Below are positions 7,143 to 14,903 of a stretch of 25,330 nucleotides of DNA, piece by piece (within the stretch, counting starts at the first letter, position 1; each line of letters opens with the position of its first letter). Source of the stretch: DASPJL01 sp035628645 (lineage in GTDB: Bacteria > Bacteroidota > Bacteroidia > Cytophagales > Cyclobacteriaceae); the NCBI GenBank assembly GCA_035628645.1, contig DASPJL010000097.1:1-25330 (forward strand). Reading direction: 5' to 3'. The position numbers and the translations under genes are program-made. The notes beneath the pieces were generated by a model, which did not search any database, had not been told where the DNA came from, and saw only the letters and a program-made list of their open reading frames with translations.

Positions 7143-7554
7143 CTGTGTAAAAGGGTTAGAGATAATAAGTTGCTCAACCTTTTCTTCAAAAATCAATGTC
7201 CAACCTGCTGGTATAGGTTCAAGCAAAATGTAAAATAATGTCAATCTGATTTAGCCATTTTAATTCAGATTCAGTTGATCATTAATACAAAAACATGATC
7301 ACAGGCTAAATGTAAAGGATTATTGTATAATTCGAAAGGATCAAAAGTGAGTAAAATCCCGGCAACGTTATCGTCATCGTTGTCGGCATCGATTGCGTAA
7401 AAAAATATCTGAAATATTTTTTATTAGCAGAAAACCTGATCTAGTTTAGCAAAGATTTGAGGGGAGATTTATCTTTCTGATCATTCTGAAAATCAACGTT
7501 CAGTAGTTGGAAGTGAAGAAAAAAATAAGTTTTTTAATCAACACCACTGAAAAT
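7143..7554. promoter_or_regulatory. Divergent control region between lacI-type gene and kduD
   Basis: A 412-bp non-coding region separates the divergent regulator and kduD genes. It holds the operator-like repeats at 7361-7396. At 7399-7420 an AT-only inverted repeat (AAAAAATAT, then AATATTTTTT) follows. No unambiguous TAnnTTTG promoter was found. The regulator's frame extends 102 bp into this region (to 7244) without a convincing coding function. Confidence 0.55.
7361..7396. promoter_or_regulatory. Operator-like inverted repeats (probable LacI-family site)
   Basis: GGCAACG (7361-7367) and CGTTGTC (7378-7384) form an inverted repeat with one mismatch. The adjacent GCATCGATTGC (7386-7396) is a near-palindrome centred on TCGA. 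CG-centred imperfect palindromes of this kind are usual for LacI-family operators. The tract is unusually GC-rich for its surroundings, and it lies 158 bp before kduD and 218 bp before the regulator start. No second copy of the core was noticed elsewhere in the locus by eye. Confidence 0.45.
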
Positions 7555-8325
7555 ATGTCTTTGCAAAGTCTATTTAATCTTGAGGGTAAAACGGCGCTTG
7601 TAACAGGCTGTAATAAAGGTATTGGAAGATCAATGACCCTTGCCCTGGCAGAAGCAGGCGCAAATATTCTGGGAGCCTCAGGGTCAATATCACCTTCGGG
7701 AAGTGAAATAGAGGAGCAGGTAAGAAAACTGGGAAGAGAATTTAAAGCGTATCCGGTAGACCTAAGCGACAGGACGGCCACATATAATTTTATAGCAGCG
7801 GTGAAAGCGGAAAACCCTGTAATCGATATTCTAATAAACAATGCAGGAATAATATTACGAACTCCGGCAGCCGATCATCCGGATGAATATTGGGACAAAG
7901 TGTTATCTGTAAACCTTGATGCTCAATTCATATTAAGCAGGGAATTTGGAAAGGAAATGGTATCGCGCGGATCTGGTAAAATAATATTTACAGCCTCTTT
8001 ACTTACGTTTCAGGGCGGAATAAACGTGCCAGGATATGCAGCCAGCAAAGGAGCAATCGGAAGTTTGATCAAAGCGCTTTCAAATGAGTGGGCCGCAAAA
8101 GGGGTAAATGTAAATGGAATTGCTCCAGGATATATTGCTACAGACAATACAGAAGCTTTAAGAAATGATCCGATAAGGAGTAAGTCTATTTTAGACAGAA
8201 TTCCTGCCGGCAGATGGGGCCAACCAGACGACTTTAAAGGAGTAACTGTTTTCCTTGCATCCAAAGCATCAGATTATGTAAATGGAACCGTGGTAACGGT
8301 AGACGGCGGTTGGATGGGAAGATAA
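7555..8325 (+). CDS. kduD: 2-dehydro-3-deoxy-D-gluconate 5-dehydrogenase KduD
   Basis: A 256-residue short-chain dehydrogenase, matching the usual KduD length of about 253. It reduces 2,5-diketo-3-deoxygluconate to KDG with NAD(P)H in the cytoplasm, following KduI in breakdown of unsaturated uronates. Visible motifs are the nucleotide loop TGCNKGIG (17-24), NNAGI (95-99), the catalytic S148, and YAASK with Y161 and K165. The opening LFNLEGKTALVTG is typical of KduD. The ATG at 7555 is preferred to the upstream TTG at 7507, which would add 16 residues lacking similarity. It is the first gene after the divergent control region. General SDR similarity makes the substrate less certain than the fold, but adjacency to kduI settles it. 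Confidence 0.9.
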   Translation: MSLQSLFNLEGKTALVTGCNKGIGRSMTLALAEAGANILGASGSISPSGSEIEEQVRKLGREFKAYPVDLSDRTATYNFIAAVKAENPVIDILINNAGIILRTPAADHPDEYWDKVLSVNLDAQFILSREFGKEMVSRGSGKIIFTASLLTFQGGINVPGYAASKGAIGSLIKALSNEWAAKGVNVNGIAPGYIATDNTEALRNDPIRSKSILDRIPAGRWGQPDDFKGVTVFLASKASDYVNGTVVTVDGGWMGR

Positions 8326-8389
8326 GTGAGAACCATAAATACAATTAAACCAGTTGATTATTATTTTATTTAACGCTTAATCTATTGAC

Positions 8390-9220
8390 ATGCAGGTACG
8401 ATATCAAAATAGCCCAAAGGAAGTAAGTCAAATGAATACCCAGGAGCTGAGGACTAATTTTTTGGTCGAGAACATGATGGAAGCGGGTAAAATCAATCTT
8501 ACGTATACCCACTATGACCGGGTAATTGTTGGCGGTGCATGCCCTTCCGGCGCCCCATTGACACTCCAAACCTATGATCCGCTTAAGGCCGATTACTTCC
8601 TTGAAAGAAGAGAGCTCGGTATCATCAATGTAGGTGGCAGCGGCGAAATAATTGTTGAAGGTAATTCTTATACTTTAAATAAATTGGATTGCTTATATAT
8701 TGGAAAAGGGGAAAAGGAAGTAAAATTCATTTCGTCAGACAAAAATAATCCTGCCTGTTATTTTCTTATGTCAGCGCCCGCGCATCAAAAATTGCCGGTA
8801 GCATTGATGAGAAAGGAAGAAGCTTCTCCGGTAGAAATGGGTTCAGCAGAGACTTCAAATCAAAGAACGATTTATAAATATATTCATCAGGATGGGCTGA
8901 AAAGCTGTCAGGTAGTAATGGGACTGACTGTACTGAAACAAGGTTCCGTTTGGAATACCATGCCCGCTCATGTCCATGACAGACGAATGGAAGCCTATTT
9001 CTATTTTGATCTAAATAAAGATCAGCGGGTGTTCCATTTTATGGGCCAGCCTCAGGAGACACGTCATCTTTTGGTAGGAAATCACCATGGAATTATTTCT
9101 CCGCCATGGTCCATTCACTCCGGATGTGGAACGGCCAATTATTCTTTTATATGGGCAATGGCAGGAGAAAATTATGTTTTCACCGATATGGATTTTGTCG
9201 CTATTAAAGATTTACGATAG
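8390..9220 (+). CDS. kduI: 5-dehydro-4-deoxy-D-glucuronate isomerase KduI
   Basis: A 276-residue cupin-type isomerase converting 5-keto-4-deoxyuronate (from unsaturated uronates released by pectate lyases) to 2,5-diketo-3-deoxygluconate, the substrate of KduD. Length and N-terminus match E. coli KduI (MxVRxxxxP, then LRxxFLVE), so the first ATG is kept. The zinc ligands are visible: H194 and H196 in PAHVHDRRMEAYFYF, E201, and H243 in PPWSIHSGCG. Each is offset by two from the E. coli numbering. VIVGGACPSGAPLTL (45-59) is also a family block. It is cytoplasmic and lies 64 bp after kduD, probably cotranscribed. Confidence 0.96.
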   Translation: MQVRYQNSPKEVSQMNTQELRTNFLVENMMEAGKINLTYTHYDRVIVGGACPSGAPLTLQTYDPLKADYFLERRELGIINVGGSGEIIVEGNSYTLNKLDCLYIGKGEKEVKFISSDKNNPACYFLMSAPAHQKLPVALMRKEEASPVEMGSAETSNQRTIYKYIHQDGLKSCQVVMGLTVLKQGSVWNTMPAHVHDRRMEAYFYFDLNKDQRVFHFMGQPQETRHLLVGNHHGIISPPWSIHSGCGTANYSFIWAMAGENYVFTDMDFVAIKDLR

Positions 9221-9276
9221 CTTAAAATATTAAAAATAAAGTTTGTTAAAGGGTAAACAATTTTGTTAGGAAACAA

Positions 9277-9689
9277 ATGTTGTTTGCCATGTGGCTCATT
9301 ATGAGTACACATGGTTTCATGTTTAGATTAGGTGAAGAATTTCTTCCGAATGATGAGATTCAGGCAGATAAGTCATCAGAGGAAATTCGACCAAGAAAGG
9401 GGGAGCTTTTGCTCCCTGCCTTCTTAAATTCTTCATTTTCTCCTAAATCTTTGAATGAACTTCCAGTCGTTGAATTGCCCGTTTTCAAAAAAGACACTTT
9501 CAATATTGAAAAATATGGAGCAAAAAAAGGTATCTCTTTTAATAATCCAGAATCCATAGCCAAAACAATCGAGGCCTGTAGTTGCAAGCAATCCGATTAA
9601 TAAACACCGATGTCTCAAAAGCTCAAAAGGAGACGGAAAACGCAGCTGACGTTTCTGAAAATGTTTTAATAAAACAAATAAAAATATGA
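9277..9689 (+). pseudogene. GH28 polygalacturonase-like gene with internal deletion
   Basis: The frame from ATG 9277 runs to TAA at 9598-9600 (107 codons). Its end, FKKDTFNIEKYGAKKG followed by ESIAKTIEACS, is the N-terminal beta-helix entry of GH28 polygalacturonases, where IEACS is normally followed by a GGG-V-PxG turn. Here it breaks off. From 9582, in another frame, LINTDVSKAQKE followed by DVSENVLIKQIKI reads like a GH28 C-terminal tail and ends at TGA 9687-9689, which overlaps the next gene's ATG as ATGA. The whole catalytic beta-helix is missing. The simplest explanation is one internal deletion, with the joint between about 9571 and 9600, plus loss of phase. The original enzyme would have cut homogalacturonan outside the cytoplasm. 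The C-terminal assignment rests on pattern and coupling, so it is less sure than the N-terminal one. Confidence 0.6.
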
Positions 9690-10495
9690 TTAAAAGAAAG
9701 ATGAGTTTTTTACTGCTTGTTGCACTTTCGCTAACAGTACTATCCTGCAAAGGACAAGAATCAGAAAAGGTAAGAGTAGGATTGGATTATCATTTCAACA
9801 ATGAATATAAAAAGGAAAAAAACGGAAAGCCTTACAGGTTTCACTATACCTGGGAAGATAAAAAAGATTCAGGTTTTTCCATGTGGGACTCCGCCTTTAC
9901 AAGCTTAGGCGCCGAAACACTTTCCCTGGCATCAGCTCCCCGCAAACAAAAGCTCAGCAACATTGATATTTACATTATTGTAGACCCGGATACGGAGAAA
10001 GAAACCGAGAAGCCAAATTTTGTAGGTCAAAAAGATATACAGGTAATCACAGATTGGGTAAAAGCAGGCGGCATATTGGTATTGATGGCAAATGACTCTT
10101 CTAATGCTGAATTTGAGAACTTCAATAAGCTTGCCGCTCAATTTGGAATAAAATTCAACAGAGACAAAAAAAATCCTGTAATTGGAAAGCAATTTGAAAT
10201 GGGGAAAATAATGATTCCGGCAGATCACTTAATATTTAAAGAGGTAAATAAGATTTATATAAAAGAGTTTTCTTCCCTTGAACTTACTTCTCCCGCAAAA
10301 GCAGTGCTTTCCAATAAAGACAATGATGTGGCAATGGCTTATGCAGAAGTAGGTAAAGGATTGGTATTTGCCGTTGGGGATCCGTGGTTGTATAATGAAT
10401 ATTCGAACCAAAGCAGGTTATCTGCCGACTATGAAAATTACAAGGCTGGAAAAGCTTTGGCCGAATGGTTGATAAATAAGGCTAAAAGCAAATAG
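9686..10495 (+). CDS. DUF4350-like lipoprotein of the pectin locus
   Basis: A 269-residue protein with a type II signal peptide: KRK, a hydrophobic core, and lipobox VLSC with Cys21 as the lipidated residue. It is probably anchored to a membrane facing the periplasm or the surface. The mature part looks like an alpha/beta, GATase-like fold of the DUF4350 type: NIDIYIIVDPDTEKE near 91-105, DWVKAGGILVLMANDSSN near 128-145, and GKGLVFAVGDPW near 234-245. Such domains occur beside or fused to GH28 and GH105 enzymes in Bacteroidota, but their function is unknown. Its ATG overlaps the stop of the GH28 remnant (ATGA), so it was once translationally coupled to that gene. The coding frame appears intact. 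Confidence 0.65.
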   Translation: MIKRKMSFLLLVALSLTVLSCKGQESEKVRVGLDYHFNNEYKKEKNGKPYRFHYTWEDKKDSGFSMWDSAFTSLGAETLSLASAPRKQKLSNIDIYIIVDPDTEKETEKPNFVGQKDIQVITDWVKAGGILVLMANDSSNAEFENFNKLAAQFGIKFNRDKKNPVIGKQFEMGKIMIPADHLIFKEVNKIYIKEFSSLELTSPAKAVLSNKDNDVAMAYAEVGKGLVFAVGDPWLYNEYSNQSRLSADYENYKAGKALAEWLINKAKSK

Positions 10496-10606
10496 TTTCA
10501 ATGCCAAGATTCAAAATCTCTTATCGACTTTTAACAATAAATGGAATCCACGTGGAGGAAAGAACATTCCTTTACTTTAAAAAATAAATATATAAAAGAC
10601 ATCGAC

Positions 10607-12124
10607 ATGGAAATTTCTTCAATCCCAAAGCTTTCCAAAACATTTGTGGAGGGCAGCGTTAAGGGTGTTAATCCAAAATTATTTGATCTACCTGAAAAAG
10701 TGTTACAGTTTGGTACCGGGGTATTGCTAAGAGGGTTGCCGGATTACTTTATAGACAAAGCCAATAAGCAAGGGATTTTCAATGGACGTGTTGTTGTGGT
10801 GAAATCAACAGACGCCGGCGACCTTACTACTTTTAAAAAACAGGACAATTTATACACCATTTGTGTGCGGGGCATCGAGAATGGAAGCAACTATGAAGAA
10901 GACATCATTTGCTCTTCGATAAGCAGGGTACTTTCAGCAAAAAGCGAGTGGAAAAATATTCTCGAATGTGCTTATAATCCAGATTTACAGATAATAATTT
11001 CCAATACGACCGAAGTTGGGATAGAGCTAGTACAGGATGACATCAATCAAAATCCTCCCGTATCTTTTCCTGGAAAACTACTTGCCTTTTTACTTGAAAG
11101 ATTTAATGCATTTAAGGGAAGTGAAGACAGCGGAATGGTTATTGTTCCCACAGAGCTGATTCCAGACAATGGTAAAAAACTGGAATCCATTGTATTGGAG
11201 CTTGCCCATAGAAATGGTTTGGAGATAGCATTTATTGATTGGATTGAAAACCACAATTACTTCTGCAATTCCCTTGTCGACCGGATAGTACCGGGCATTC
11301 CCGAGGAAACCATCAAAACCAAACTGGAAGAATCATTGGGATATAAAGACGATTTACTGATCATGAGCGAAGTATACCGCCTATGGGCCATAGAAGGTAA
11401 TGAAAAGGTAAAGTCGGTCTTATCCTTTGCAGATGCGGATGAAGGGGTAATAATTGAGCCGTCCGTCGAAGTTTACAGAGAATTGAAATTAAGGCTGCTT
11501 AATGGTACCCATACGCTTACTTGTGGATTGGCTTATCTGGCGGGAATTAACACAGTGAGGGAAGCTATGCTTGACCCAAAGCTTTCTAAATTCATGAACG
11601 TATTGATGGTGGGAGAAATAGCCTCAGCCATACCTTCAAAAGTTGATGAAAAAGCAGCACGAAGATTTGCCCTCAGAACTTTGGAGCGCTTCCAAAACCC
11701 TCATATTGAACATCATTGGATCAATATTACCGTCCAATATTCCTCAAAAATGAAGATGAGGAACATCCCGACATTGCTTAATTATTATAAGATTTTTGGC
11801 ATTATACCTGAATATTTCTCCTTTGGATTTGCTGCTTTCCTATTGTTTATGAAGGCAGTGAAAAAGGAGGGCACAAAGTATTTCGGAGAAAGAGACGGTG
11901 TCTATTATTTAATCACTGACAGCAAAGCCGACTACTTTTATGAAAAGTGGAACAGCCTGAGCGCTGAGCAACTGGTGATTGAAATAATGAAAGACAAAGC
12001 GGTTTGGGGATCAGATCTTACCCTGATGAAAGAGCTGGCGCCTAAAGTAAGTCAATGGCTTAATTTAATGATTGCCAATGGCACAAAGGAAACACTGGAC
12101 ATGTTCTGGAAGAGAAATCTCTAA
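10607..12124 (+). CDS. uxaB: Tagaturonate reductase (altronate oxidoreductase) UxaB
   Basis: A 505-residue member of the polyol-specific long-chain (mannitol) dehydrogenase family, which in the galacturonate pathway reduces D-tagaturonate to D-altronate with NADH. The nucleotide-binding start VLQFGTGVLLRG (32-43), ISNTTEVGIEL (131-141) and the catalytic signature K294-x4-N299-xx-H302 (in LKLRLLNGTHT) are present. TTEVGI and LLRGLPDYFIDKAN favour UxaB over UxuB or MtlD. ATG 10607 (MEISSIPKLS) is preferred; the frame is open to ATG 10541, but the extra 22 residues lack similarity. It lies 111 bp after the lipoprotein gene and reads in the same direction as the rest of the locus. The fructuronate reductase alternative cannot be wholly excluded. 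Confidence 0.9.
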   Translation: MEISSIPKLSKTFVEGSVKGVNPKLFDLPEKVLQFGTGVLLRGLPDYFIDKANKQGIFNGRVVVVKSTDAGDLTTFKKQDNLYTICVRGIENGSNYEEDIICSSISRVLSAKSEWKNILECAYNPDLQIIISNTTEVGIELVQDDINQNPPVSFPGKLLAFLLERFNAFKGSEDSGMVIVPTELIPDNGKKLESIVLELAHRNGLEIAFIDWIENHNYFCNSLVDRIVPGIPEETIKTKLEESLGYKDDLLIMSEVYRLWAIEGNEKVKSVLSFADADEGVIIEPSVEVYRELKLRLLNGTHTLTCGLAYLAGINTVREAMLDPKLSKFMNVLMVGEIASAIPSKVDEKAARRFALRTLERFQNPHIEHHWINITVQYSSKMKMRNIPTLLNYYKIFGIIPEYFSFGFAAFLLFMKAVKKEGTKYFGERDGVYYLITDSKADYFYEKWNSLSAEQLVIEIMKDKAVWGSDLTLMKELAPKVSQWLNLMIANGTKETLDMFWKRNL

Positions 12125-12173
12125 ATCAAATACAAGAGAACTTCGGTTTCCTATCTGTTTTTAAAGTTTTAAA

Positions 12174-12272
12174 ATGAAAGCAATTAAAGTGGCAGGCGGT
12201 GAAATTGAAGTAAGCGCTGTAAGACATGGACAAGATGATTTTATACCTTGGAGAAGGAGTGTTTCATTATAA
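12174..12272 (+). CDS. Unrecognised 32-residue ORF between uxaB and uxaC
   Basis: A short frame (starts MKAIKVAGGEIEVSAV, ends FIPWRRSVSL) opens 49 bp after uxaB. Its composition is protein-like, but no family is recognised. It has no clear ribosome site. It may be the N-terminal stub of a lost gene, since altronate dehydratase or another pathway gene could once have sat here; the stub does not look like UxaA. It may also be a chance ORF. Confidence 0.2.
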   Translation: MKAIKVAGGEIEVSAVRHGQDDFIPWRRSVSL

Positions 12273-12308
12273 TTTTCAAAACTTCAGAAAAATTAAAACT
12301 TAAAAAAA

Positions 12309-12348
12309 CTTTGTGCCCTTTGCGTGTTTAATCTTTGCGCTCTTTGCG
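12309..12348 (+). repeat. Four CTTTGCG-type heptamers
   Basis: CTTTGTG (12309) and CTTTGCG (12318, 12333, 12342) are spaced 9, 15 and 9 bases apart just before uxaC. Tracts of CTTTGCG copies are, from memory, frequent between genes in Bacteroidota genomes and are of unknown function. Their placement in the uxaC leader is probably incidental. Confidence 0.45.
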
Positions 12349-12376
12349 TGAACCGCACCCACAAAAACAAAGACTT

Positions 12377-13786
12377 ATGACATCAATTAAAAAATTTATA
12401 AACGAAGATTTTCTTCTTACAAATAACACTTCAAGTAGGCTATATCATGAATTTGCAAAGGAAATGCCTATCATCGATTACCACTGCCATCTTCCTCCTG
12501 ACCAAATAGCTGAAGACAGAAATTTTGAAAACCTCACCCAGATCTGGCTGTATGGCGACCATTACAAATGGCGGGCAATGAGGACAAACGGTGTGGATGA
12601 AAGCTTTTGCACAGGCAACAAAAGTGATTATGAAAAATTCAAGAAATGGGCTGAGACGGTTCCTTATACCGCAAGAAATCCTCTTTACCACTGGACACAC
12701 CTTGAGCTCCAAAGGTATTTTAACATTAATGAAGTATTGAGTCCGGCAACTGCGGACAGCATATATCGAAAGGCAAGTGAACTGCTTCAAACAACTGACT
12801 TTTCCGTAAGAAGCCTTTTAAAAAAAATGAAGGTAGAGGTGGTATGTACTACCGATGATCCAACGGATTCTTTAGAACACCATAAAAAAATAAAAGCGGG
12901 AGGAATTGCATTAAAAGTGCTGCCCACATTCAGGCCTGATAAGGCAATGGCTGTCGAAAACGCAACATCCTTCGGTCAATATATAGGTCAGCTTGAAAAA
13001 GCTTCTGATATTTCAATTTCATCTTTTGATGATTTTCTTAAGGCTTTAAAAAACCGTCATGATTTTTTTGCCTCTATGGGGTGCAAACTTTCCGACCATG
13101 GGTTGGAGGAGATTTATGCGGAAGATTTCAATGAGGAAGAAATCAAATCAATATTCAATACAGTCAGAAATGGAAACAGGCTCAGTTCAGCCGAAATCCT
13201 GAAGTTTAAATCGGCAATGCTTTATCACTTTGCTGTGTGGGATTGGGAAAAGGGATGGACGCAACAATTTCACCTTGGAGCCCTCAGGAACAACAATACA
13301 AGAATGCAGAAATTATTAGGTCCTGACACCGGATGGGATTCTATTGGGGATTTTAAACAGGGAAGAGCGCTTGCAAAATTCCTGGATAAATTGGATGCTC
13401 AAAACCAACTGGCCAAAACCATTCTATACAACTTAAACCCTGCGGATAATGAATTGATGGCAACCATGATCGGAAACTTTAATGACGGATCTGTTGCAGG
13501 AAAAATTCAATTCGGGTCGAGCTGGTGGTTCCTGGATCAAAAAGATGGCATGACCAAGCAAATAAATGCCCTTTCAAATATGGGACTATTAAGCAGGTTT
13601 ATCGGAATGCTTACCGATTCAAGAAGTTTTCTCTCTTACCCAAGACATGAATATTTCAGAAGGATCTTGTGCAACCTGATCGGGGAAGATGTAGAAAACG
13701 GTGAATTGCCCGAGGATATTGAATGGCTTGGGCAAATGGTTCAAAATATTTGCTATAATAATGCTAAGGGGTATTTTGGGTTTTAG
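12377..13786 (+). CDS. uxaC: Uronate isomerase UxaC
   Basis: A 469-residue protein, essentially the length of E. coli UxaC (470), of the amidohydrolase superfamily. It isomerises D-glucuronate to D-fructuronate and D-galacturonate to D-tagaturonate, the first intracellular step for saturated uronates. The metal motif HCH (H36, H38 in IDYHCHLPP) is followed by family blocks NLTQIWLYGDHYKWRAMR, KVEVVCTTDDP and FGSSWWFLDQ, with LTDSRSFLSYPRHEYFRR near the C-terminus. ATG 12377 is chosen; the open frame upstream to 12335 runs through the CTTTGCG repeat and lacks similarity. It supplies UxaB with tagaturonate. Confidence 0.96.
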   Translation: MTSIKKFINEDFLLTNNTSSRLYHEFAKEMPIIDYHCHLPPDQIAEDRNFENLTQIWLYGDHYKWRAMRTNGVDESFCTGNKSDYEKFKKWAETVPYTARNPLYHWTHLELQRYFNINEVLSPATADSIYRKASELLQTTDFSVRSLLKKMKVEVVCTTDDPTDSLEHHKKIKAGGIALKVLPTFRPDKAMAVENATSFGQYIGQLEKASDISISSFDDFLKALKNRHDFFASMGCKLSDHGLEEIYAEDFNEEEIKSIFNTVRNGNRLSSAEILKFKSAMLYHFAVWDWEKGWTQQFHLGALRNNNTRMQKLLGPDTGWDSIGDFKQGRALAKFLDKLDAQNQLAKTILYNLNPADNELMATMIGNFNDGSVAGKIQFGSSWWFLDQKDGMTKQINALSNMGLLSRFIGMLTDSRSFLSYPRHEYFRRILCNLIGEDVENGELPEDIEWLGQMVQNICYNNAKGYFGF

Positions 13787-13830
13787 TGGGAAGTAGGAAG
13801 GGGAAGATGGAAGGAAGTAGCAGGAAGATT
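13787..13830 (+). repeat. GGAAG-rich low-complexity tract
   Basis: Immediately after uxaC, five to six irregular copies of GGAAG occur within about 45 bases (for example GGAAGTAGGAAGGGGAAG). It looks like a short purine-rich repeat of the sort often scattered between genes in this phylum. No hairpin or function is apparent. Confidence 0.4.
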
Positions 13831-13874
13831 TAAGTAGGTTTTGATTTGCAAAGATTTACGGTTCAAAAATAAAG

Positions 13875-14885
13875 ATGCAAAAACTGATAACATTCGGGGA
13901 AGTAATGATGAGGTTGTCTCCTCCAGGTTTTCAACGGTTTTCCCAGGCGGAATCCCTGGAGGTCGTTTATGGAGGTGGAGAAGCTAATGTTGCCGTCGCT
14001 GTGGCTCAATTGGGCATTACAGCTTCTCATGTTACCTGTTTTCCTGAAAATGATCTTGGTTATTCGGCAGCGGCTTCATTAAAAAAGTGGGGAGTTGGGA
14101 CAGAGTATATTGTTTATAAAGGAAACAGACTTGGTCAGTATTTTCTGGAAAAAGGATCTTCACTAAGGGCCAGCAAAGTAGTTTATGACAGGGACAATTC
14201 AGCTTTTGCGCAGTTATCCCCCGAACTTTTCAATTGGAAGGAAATATTAAAAGGCGCCTCCTGGTTTCACTGGACAGGGATTACTCCCGCAATTTCTCAT
14301 AATGCAGCGGTAGCTTGTCTTCAGGCAATCAAAGCCGCTAAAGAGTTGGGGCTAACGGTATCCGGTGATATCACCTACAGAAAAAATCTTTGGCAATACG
14401 GTAAAACCGTCCAACAGGTGATGCCAGAATTGGTAGAAGGCTCTGACCTGGTGATATGCGGGGAAAGTGAAGCGGAAGAGATCTTTGGAATTCAGTCAAA
14501 AGAAAACATCAACGATCCTTTTGAAACTTTAGGAAGAGGGTTAATGGAACGTTTTCCAAATCTCAAAAAAGTTATCTCAACAAAAAGAGAAACAATTAAT
14601 GCTTCTTACAATAAGCTTGGAGGGATAATGTGGAATGGGGAGCAAGTGATTCAGACCAAAAGCTATGACATAGAACCGATTATAGACAGAATAGGTGGAG
14701 GAGATGCATTTATGGCCGGATTTATATTTAGTGCCTTAAAGGGAAGGGGTGACAGGAATGCGCTTGAATTTGCAACTGCCGCTTCGGTATTAAAACATAC
14801 TATTCCGGGAGATGCATTATTGGTAACTGAAAAAGAAATAGAGCAACTGATGCAGGGCAATGCAGTGGGCAGACTTGTTCGGTAA
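13875..14885 (+). CDS. kdgK: 2-keto-3-deoxygluconate kinase KdgK
   Basis: A 336-residue PfkB/ribokinase-family sugar kinase phosphorylating KDG to KDPG with ATP. The start ITFGEVMMRLSPPG (5-18), the substrate-side VYGGGEANVAVAVAQLG (31-47) and the signature DRIGGGDAFMAGF (271-283), with D277 as catalytic base, are all present. The N-terminal block FGEVMMRLSPP is characteristic of KdgK in Bacteroidota. It joins both branches of the locus: KDG from KduD and, via altronate dehydratase encoded elsewhere, from UxaB. It is followed after 18 bp by fbp and then directly by eda, an evident operon. Confidence 0.92.
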   Translation: MQKLITFGEVMMRLSPPGFQRFSQAESLEVVYGGGEANVAVAVAQLGITASHVTCFPENDLGYSAAASLKKWGVGTEYIVYKGNRLGQYFLEKGSSLRASKVVYDRDNSAFAQLSPELFNWKEILKGASWFHWTGITPAISHNAAVACLQAIKAAKELGLTVSGDITYRKNLWQYGKTVQQVMPELVEGSDLVICGESEAEEIFGIQSKENINDPFETLGRGLMERFPNLKKVISTKRETINASYNKLGGIMWNGEQVIQTKSYDIEPIIDRIGGGDAFMAGFIFSALKGRGDRNALEFATAASVLKHTIPGDALLVTEKEIEQLMQGNAVGRLVR

Positions 14886-14903
14886 GATATAAAAATTATA
14901 AAA

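Noticed and set aside
7143..7244. 34-residue N-terminal extension of the LacI-type regulator
   Set aside because: LacI headpieces begin at the very N-terminus; the extension has no similarity and occupies the control region.
7399..7420. AT-only inverted repeat before kduD as a terminator
   Set aside because: The stem is entirely A/T and there is no gene upstream in that direction to terminate.
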